Source: Haematococcus lacustris
Lineage: Eukaryota; Chlorophyta; Chlorophyceae; Chlamydomonadales; Haematococcaceae
Direction: 5' to 3'
Length of the DNA stretch: 64,000 nucleotides
NCBI GenBank assembly: GCA_030144725.1
Contig: JASKMD010000029.1
Coordinates: 5,175,965 to 5,239,964 of the forward strand
Shown here: piece after piece, positions 44,044 through 64,000 of the stretch
Layout: the number at the start of each line of letters is the position of its first letter
How positions within the stretch are numbered: position 1 is the stretch's first letter
Position numbers and translations under genes: made by a program
Notes under the pieces: model-generated
Databases searched by the model: none
What the model saw: the letters and a program-made list of their open reading frames with translations, nothing else
What the model was told of the DNA's origin: nothing

Positions 44044-44809
44044 CCGCCAGCAAAGCGGAGGTTGCTGGCAAGGGCGGACGCCTTGTGGTGGAGTTGAAGG
44101 TTCGGAAGCATCGCAGGTTCTAGCCTTACCTTTAGAACCAACCTGAAAACCGTGCGCTTCGCTCTCAGGGCCAGCGCGTTTTACTGGCAGATGCGGGAGA
44201 TGGCAACATCTGTGAGTGCATGCGCATGACCCTCCCTGGATCCGGCCAGCACTAGCTCATTGAGTGCAAACGCTGCGTGGCTGTAGATGCCGTGAGCAAC
44301 AAGTGCAGCCACCTGGGTTTGCCTTTGGTTGGCAAGACAGCGCTGCTTCAGGGAAAGGTGTGTCACTCCAGCCTCACGTTGTGTCATCAAGCTTTGCGAA
44401 TGGATGGAAACATTTACTATGTGCACAGTGCCGATGACATGTCCTGCCGGCATGTTTGCCATGCCTCATGTGCCCTTGCCACAGGTGGTTGACAAGTGCA
44501 TCGTGTGCCCAGCACATAACACTGCTTACGACCTAGCCACTGGCCAAGTCAAGGTGGGCATCAGGATTGCCATTGTCCCTCCCCTTAACACTCGCTTGTT
44601 CCTGACGTATGCATTAGAGTAAAGGACCTGCCTTTTGCACCCTACCCACCCTTTCCTACCTTTCCCTGTGTGGTTTGGGGCCGCAGGGCAAGTGGTGCCC
44701 TACCTTGCCAGAGGCCTTGTCCGAGGGGTTTGGCCTGACCCCCAAGAAGCCACTGCCCACGTTTGCCTCCCGGGTGACAGAGGCTGGTGAGATCGAGGTG
44801 GACATCTGA
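44044..44809 (+). CDS. Rieske [2Fe-2S] domain protein, N-terminus not found
   Basis: Exons ending at 44099 (start near 44044), then 44169-44211, 44287-44357, 44485-44553 and 44687-44809, join in phase. They spell KGGRLVVELK, GQRVLLADAGDGNIYAVSNK, CSHLGLPLVGK, CIVCPAHNTAYDLATG and KGKWCPTLPEALSEG, ending in GEIEVDI. CxH (CSH) and CxxH (CPAH) are the two iron-ligand boxes of a Rieske cluster, so a [2Fe-2S] centre is expected. It is a small single-domain protein without an oxygenase domain, which suggests a soluble or thylakoid-associated electron-transfer protein. A TEF5/PSB33-type thylakoid protein is one possibility, not proven. No transit peptide or ATG was found: a dispersed repeat (43873-44002) lies just upstream, so the 5' exon is either further away or disrupted. 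Confidence 0.8.
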
Positions 44810-45322
44810 GCAGGTGCAGGGACAGCCTGGGGCGCATGAGGTGGTGATGTGTGCCCTGCTCAAGCTGAGGGGCAGCTGTGTCAGCATGGCGCTGCCCATG
44901 TGGTCTCTGTTTGAAGTGGGCGGAGTCACTAAGCACTAAACGCTTGACAGTGCTTCACACCAAGTGAGCTAGAGTTGCCTCTGCCTCCATTGTCGAGCCT
45001 GGAGCTCATCCTACAATGTGCAGAGCTGTTGTTGTGCATGGTTCGTTTTCCAAGGACGTTTTGACAAGAGTCCTTGTGGGTGTTGCATGCTTGCCACAGA
45101 CAAGAGTGATGCTTGATCATGAGTTCATCAGTGTTGCCAACCTCGGTTCCCAACCTTGAAAACCAAACCTGCCTCTTCTCAAACTAGCCCTCACCCAGCT
45201 TACTGGTTCCGCCACATGTGACATGCCCCGAACAGTTGTTGCCGTGTCGTTTACGTTGGCAATTAGTGTCGCACTGCATCGCCAGCACAGCGGTCAACGA
45301 ATGGTGCAGGCCCGCTGCATTG
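44810..45322. other. Convergent 3' intergenic region
   Basis: Lies between the stop codons of the Rieske gene (+) and GCP3 (-). No ORF or repeat of note. Confidence 0.5.
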
Positions 45323-59358
<14,036 letters not shown>

Positions 59359-59669
59359 CTGCAGGCTCAGCGGGGCTGGGTCATTGCGTTGAGATGATGA
59401 CTATGCTACATCTCAACTACCTGAAAAGCTGCGCTGAGTGAGTCGCGCGTTGACTGTCGGGCACGCCCTGCCTTGCAAGTGTGTGATTGATGAGTCGTTG
59501 AAGCAACTGAGTTTGGTCTACGGACGACATCGCTTTGATATTCTATATTTGAACACAGGATGATGCGCGTAGGTGCATAAGCACGCGCCGATGTACAGTA
59601 CGATGCACGAAAGACGCACGCGACGTATCGCGGTGACCGGTTCGACGGGGCTCGGCAGAAAGTGGTAAT

Positions 59670-60430
59670 GCAGCCATGTTGCTGTTCTGGCTAGCCAAAC
59701 ATGACTCGTTCAACATGGAACAACATGTCCCGACTGTGGCTGATCTCACTCAGCTACAATGCAACTGTAGCGTCCTCAGTCGCACCCTTGATGACTACAA
59801 ACCCCATACCGGTGGCACGTTACCTCCAGCCAACTGGAGACCACTGGGCATCCTATCAAAACTGACAGTAAGGCTCACAGCCTGTGTAAACTACTAGGAC
59901 CTATGCATTGTTGTGGACCCGTTCATCGATGCCCCGCCGGTACTCTGCTGCCCGGTGCAGCCGCTGCCTGCCCTTGGGCAGCCTGTCATTGACCAGCTTG
60001 TAGCCCTGCTGGTACTCATCGCCCATGGGGGGTAGAGCCTCCCGGTCCTTCCAGCTGCACAGCTCTAGGGGGCGCTGCATGCTCTCCCCAATGCGCTGAA
60101 AGTTGAGGTACGAGGTGGTGTCCCGGTCCAATCACCTGCCCCATGGGGAGGCCTGTGGTCGTGGCACTGGGCCAGGTGCAGCAAGTGCCTGGTCCTGGGC
60201 ATGAGGGGCCTAGGCAGGTGGAGGGGGAGCCTGGGCTGGGGGAGGGGGTGGCTCCTGGGCAGCGGGGGCTGGGGCTGGGGAAGGAATATCCTGGGCTGGG
60301 CGGGGTGTGTGTGCTGTGTGTGGGGGGGGGGGGGGGCGAGCGGCACCTCATGGTACCACATCAGCCCCGCACATGTCCTCCATGCCGCTGGCTCCACGCT
60401 GGGCGCACCAGCCGCCAGGACAACAACACC
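59670..60430 (-). pseudogene. Fanzor fragment of the intact-copy subfamily with 3' tail
   Basis: 59901-60131 encodes MDRDTTSYLNFQRIGES to the terminal GIDERVHNNA, very close to the C-terminus of the intact protein (GIDGRAHNNA). Further 5', around 60350-60400, are RLVRPAWSM-like and GLMWYHEV pieces joined by a Pro-rich linker with frame breaks. The RuvC-I half is missing. 59680-59900 is the noncoding 3' tail shared with 31530-31732. It lies about 300 bases beyond the first recognisable GCP3 exon. Confidence 0.8.
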
Positions 60431-60634
60431 ATGCGCTTCTTTAGAGCATAAGGTCTTTAGAGCATAAGTCTGACCGAAGTGTGGGCGGTGGCGTCCTTTG
60501 TCTGCCGGCAAATCCATGTCATCAACACCATCCGCACTTAGCGCTACGAAAACGGGGTGTCCACGACGTGTGCGTTACCATGTCGCATTACTATTGTATC
60601 TTACATGTGCCATAGTGCTCAGCTCGTCAGGCCG

Positions 60635-61455
60635 TCCTGTATCCCTATCCTACACTTCTCCACAGGAGTCAGGGAGCCGGTGTGTGTCCCTAACCTAGGT
60701 CCCTAGCTCTAGGAGTCGATAGAGCCCTAACCTACCCTATGCACACTCTATCGCACACACATCCCCTCTGTAAGGGGCAATCGATTTGTTTTTTTGTTTG
60801 GCTCATGGCATGATGTACATGTCACTATCGCTGCCGCTGGTGCCGCCGCTGCCACTTCCGCAACAGGCCTCTGTCGCGCACGCACACCCACTCCTGGCCT
60901 GGAGCTGCGTCTGTGGCTGTGTCTGTGGCTGGTCACACCCCTATCCCACTGTCGCTTGCGCACCTGCCTTGAGGCCATCCTCCCTGTCCCAGCCCACCTG
61001 GAGCTGCAGGTACAGGTTGCGCTCCGCAAAGTCCGGGATGTCCGCGTCCTCAGCAGGGATTTCCTCTAAGAGCTCCTGGCCATCCGCAAGTGCAGTGACG
61101 CGTGTGAAGGAGTCGCGCACACTGAGGCCCAACAGCAAGCTGGCGAGCAGCGCCCTCTTGCTGCAGGCCTCCACCCAAAGCACAAGTTGGTCGTGGAGCC
61201 GCGCCTCCACCACTTCGGAAGGCACGACCGCGCCCGCCTCTAACCCCGCAGCGGCCACACCCCTCATCAAGGTGTGCCTCTTACACTTTTTTGCGTGCCG
61301 TGAGTTGTTGTGGTTGTGGGCCCAGTGCGCTGCACCGTTGGCCTGCATGTTCCGCTGAGCCTGTGCTGGCGGCGGTCAACCTAATTGTCAGAGCCGTTGC
61401 GGTTACGTCTACGCTGTCTGTTTCGCTGCGTTTTGCTAACTCGCTTCGCGAACTG
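60635..61455 (-). mobile_element. Longer relative of the 35-kb repeat element
   Basis: 60635-60830 and 61390-61450 match, inverted, the blocks at 35490-35690 and 35330-35440. Here they enclose a 135-codon ORF (60941-61348) that the 35-kb element has lost. The GCCGTCCTGTATCCCTA terminus at 60642-60658 is the same as in the 31-bp repeat at 35027. No transposase signature is seen. Confidence 0.55.
60941..61348 (-). CDS. Unknown ORF in a repeat element
   Basis: 135 codons with ordered, charged composition: PSEVVEARLHDQLVLWVEAC, LLGLSVRDSFTRVTALADGQ, EEIPAEDADIPDFAERNLYL. It looks more protein-like than chance frames in this GC-rich DNA and may be one exon of an element-borne gene. There is no recognisable domain, and the start context is uncertain. 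Unspliced reading runs on into repeat sequence. Confidence 0.4.
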   Translation of the reverse strand: MQANGAAHWAHNHNNSRHAKKCKRHTLMRGVAAAGLEAGAVVPSEVVEARLHDQLVLWVEACSKRALLASLLLGLSVRDSFTRVTALADGQELLEEIPAEDADIPDFAERNLYLQLQVGWDREDGLKAGAQATVG

Positions 61456-61808
61456 TGGTGCTAATGTGCCTTCGATGTCCTGGTATTCCTGATTTTTTCC
61501 TGGTTTTCCTGTTAGTTTTATGTTTGTTTAGCGCCTTCAACTCCACCACAAGAACTCCACCGCAACACTACACCCAACTAACCCAACTAGCTCAGCTCGT
61601 CAATGCAGCCTCTCTCACAGCTATTTAACCAAATCGCAGGGTCCTCGGCGTCTGTGGTGCAGCTAATGCGCTGCACGCTGCCAACATCTCTGCATCGACA
61701 TCACTTGAAATTCAATGCATGTACCAAAATGCGCCCTCGTCAGCGCGCACGGGGTTGTCAAACACGCGACAGATCATGAAATAGGTCAGGCAAGGGAAGT
61801 CGCGCAGT

Positions 61809-63995
61809 CTATAGGCGCGCGAGGTCATTCTCGAACACGGTGGTGCTCCACGGGCTGGCGAGGTGCTTGGACAGGCCTTGCAGTGGCGTGGTGCCCGTAG
61901 TGAAAGCCTGCAGCCACGCCACTCAGGTGGGTACTATCATACAATGAGGCGGATCCTGCTGGGGCTAGAAAGAGGCATATTGTGGTGCACCGCCAGTACA
62001 GCAGGGAAGTGGAGATGGGGCTAGGCGGGGCTGAGGCTGGGTGTGTTTCTGGGCGCAGAAGAATGGCATGGCAGCATCTCATGAGTAGCAAGTAGAGGCA
62101 GGTGCTGTGGCAGCTACAGGCTATGGCCATGAGCTGGGCACAGCAAGCGCAGGCCTGGGTGATAAGCACACTGGGCTCCCAACCTGAGGTCCAGGGCTCA
62201 CCTGGGCTGCGAACCCGGCAAACGCCAGCATCGCCTGCACACAGGTGCAGCAGCAGGGAGCACACCACGGCATCAGCTACAGGTCAAGGAGCGTGGCTCA
62301 GGCAGCACCTCAACACCAGGCTGCCTGCTCAAGCCCCTCACAGCGCCCCACTGTGCACCCCCCTGCCCCGCCAGCGGCTGTGAACCCAGGATCAGGGGGC
62401 AGGTCAGCAGCAGCTACTGTGCTTCAGTGGTGGTCAGTCCAGCAGCCAGGGTGCGCACCAGGCGGCCGTTCTTGATCTCCTTGACCTTCAGGCCCTGCAG
62501 GTCGCCCTTGGCCCAGCCAAAGGGGTCGAAGATGCCGCCTGGGTAGCCGGGGGTGTTGCCAGCAGGCAGGGACTGGCTGGGGAAGATGGGGTCCTGGTTG
62601 GTGCTGCCAGGGTTCACAAAGTCCTGCAGAGGCGGGCCAGGCTGGAGCTGGTCAGGCCACATGGGGCAGGCTGTGTGCAGGCTGGGTTAGGGTCAGGGTG
62701 GGCCAGGCTGGGTCTGGGTAGAGGCTTGGTTAAGTTCAAGACTAGATCAGGTCAAGGCAGGACTGGAGGCCCACCGCCATGCATGCGTGCATGCATGCAC
62801 CCAGCCGCCCTCCCCTCCCTGCAGCCCAGCCACGCCTGCCTTTACTCAGGCCACCCCGCAATGGGGCAGGTCACCAGTGTCCATGCCCAAGTTACATAAG
62901 GGCAAGGCCTGGCAGTCCCACCAGGCTGACGTTTACATTGGTGCAAACTCACCATCAGCACACCCCAGGTACCCACCTGGTAGCGGCGCAGCTCCACCCA
63001 GGCAAAGAGCAGCATTTGGATGCCGAACAGCGTGCTGGTGGGCGCAAAGTACTGGAACTTGCCAGCGTCATACCAGGCAACCCCAGCACCAGGCCAAGAG
63101 ACCCCCAGGCTGGCGGCCAGCTCGGGCAGCAGGATGCCCGCCACAGCCAACATGGCGAACCGCGCGTGCACCAGCTCAGCCTGCACATACCTGCAGCAGC
63201 AGCAGCAGCAGCAGCAGGGGCGGTTGGCTGGCTCCCCGGCGGCAAGGGCAAAGGGTTGATAGGGTGGTATTATGTTGGGATCACCATGTGAGTAGTAAGC
63301 AGGGCATACCACGTCGGCAGCTTTAGATCATAAACCAACAACAGCATTTCATGGCGTGGAAGGAACAGGTAGGAGGCAGTGTAGTCCAGGGACGGCCGCT
63401 GGGTAGGCTAGGCAGGTAATGAGCAGCAGGTCCTAGCAACTCTCACCACCTCAGGTTGGCAGCATCTGTGCCCAGGCCCAGGGGGTCGAACCCGAAGTCG
63501 CCAGGCAGGCTGCCGTCCAGGTGGTTGGGCAGGGCGAAGCCAGGCGCCCAGGAGGGGCGGTTGAGCATGGCCTCCTGCGCGACACGCGAAGGTGTCGTGC
63601 GGCTTGCACGCCCAGCCGCCCACTACACCCGCCTCGCCCCGCCCACCCACCCGCTCGCGCACTCACCTTCTTGCCGTTCCACGCCTTGATCCATTCGCGG
63701 GCCTCTGCCACGTTGGGTGGCACGGCGCTAGCCTGGCACAACCAGGCACGCGCGATGGGCACACAGAATCTGATTGGGCAGGACTCGCTGACTGACGCTG
63801 ACCATCGCTGATTGGCTACTGCTAGTTCTGGTGCATCGGGCTTCAGATAGAAATTTTGTAACAGGCCACCTTATGCCGGATATATGCATCGCGGCCAATG
63901 TGTGCTGCAGCCTTGCATACCTTCACGCGCAGGCTCTGGCGCCCTCGAGAAGCAACGGGGGCGGGGCGCAGGCCGGCGGACTTTGTGAGAATCAT
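61809..63995 (-). CDS. LHCA: LHCA-type chlorophyll a/b-binding protein (PSI antenna)
   Basis: Seven exons, 63921-63995, 63667-63732, 63447-63574, 62977-63190, 62459-62623, 62202-62234 and 61809-61907, join without phase conflict to 259 residues. Residues 1 to about 25 are a thylakoid/chloroplast transit peptide ([20 protein letters not shown]). Then [13 protein letters not shown], the first pigment helix with [11 protein letters not shown] (E and R ion-pair residues, His ligand), an amphipathic middle helix ([19 protein letters not shown]), [11 protein letters not shown] and GYPGGIFDP, the third helix [18 protein letters not shown] split by an intron, and [17 protein letters not shown] near the C-terminus. 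The NPGS..DP and GYPGGIFDP signatures fit LHCI. The His, rather than Asn, in ELVHAR suggests it is not a red-chlorophyll type. The exact LHCA number is not assigned. Confidence 0.93.
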
Positions 63996-64000
63996 CTTTT

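Noticed and set aside
44277..44300. Using CTAG at 44255 as acceptor for the Rieske cluster-binding exon
   Set aside because: It breaks phase with the preceding LLADAGDGNI exon; the acceptor CTGTAG at 44286 restores GNIYAVSNKCSH exactly.

Overview
The window reads as nuclear DNA of a chlorophycean green alga, most likely Haematococcus lacustris (pluvialis) or a close volvocalean relative. The base composition is GC-rich. Genes are split by many short introns, several of them filled with simple tandem arrays. Gene content is photosynthetic: a plastid phytoene synthase, a PSI light-harvesting protein and a starch-debranching enzyme. There are also small secreted Pro/Ala-rich proteins like those of volvocine cell walls. 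The species name is an inference from the phytoene synthase; no search was run.

Layout. 0.3-4.7 kb (-): exons of a probable armadillo/HEAT-type protein. 6.4-11.4 kb (+): nine phase-consistent exons of a pullulanase/limit dextrinase, cut off by a 500-base N gap (11574-12073). 13.2-18.6 kb (+): two tandem paralogues encoding small secreted proteins, the second with a long pherophorin-like Pro-rich exon. 20.9-23.6 kb (-) and 36.2-37.5 kb (+): two more genes of the same style. 28.0-30.1 kb (+): complete phytoene synthase (PSY), five exons, 381 residues. 31.7-34.8 kb (-): apparently intact 863-residue Fanzor protein, a eukaryotic relative of the RNA-guided nuclease TnpB. 41.2-43.0 kb (-): unknown coiled-coil protein with a C-terminal basic nuclear signal. 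44.0-44.8 kb (+): Rieske [2Fe-2S] protein. 45.3-59.4 kb (-): gamma-tubulin complex component 3 (GCP3), at least 20 exons over 14 kb, its introns holding a 2.1-kb pentamer array and a 1.25-kb decamer array. 61.8-64.0 kb (-): complete seven-exon LHCA-type gene.

The most notable content is the Fanzor population. Besides the intact copy there are at least eight decayed copies or fragments (about 12.3, 15.8, 19.7, 21.8, 24.8, 25.4-27.2, 38.4-39.5, 40.1 and 59.9 kb), in at least two subfamilies. Copies within a subfamily share noncoding DNA just 3' of the ORF, which is where a guide RNA would be expected by analogy with TnpB and known Fanzors. The Fanzor copies lie on both sides of PSY, inside an intron of a secreted-protein gene, and next to the 5' end of GCP3. 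Other repeats (a 180-bp block, a 130-bp block, and an element bounded by a 31-bp direct repeat with a longer relative at 60.6-61.5 kb) show that the region is a hotspot for mobile DNA.

The host genes do not form one pathway. PSY supplies carotenoids, LHCA binds chlorophyll and carotenoids in the PSI antenna, pullulanase trims starch, and GCP3 nucleates microtubules. Exon limits were read by eye from splice consensus, reading phase and remembered family motifs. Coordinates given as exact were checked for phase; those marked approximate were not.
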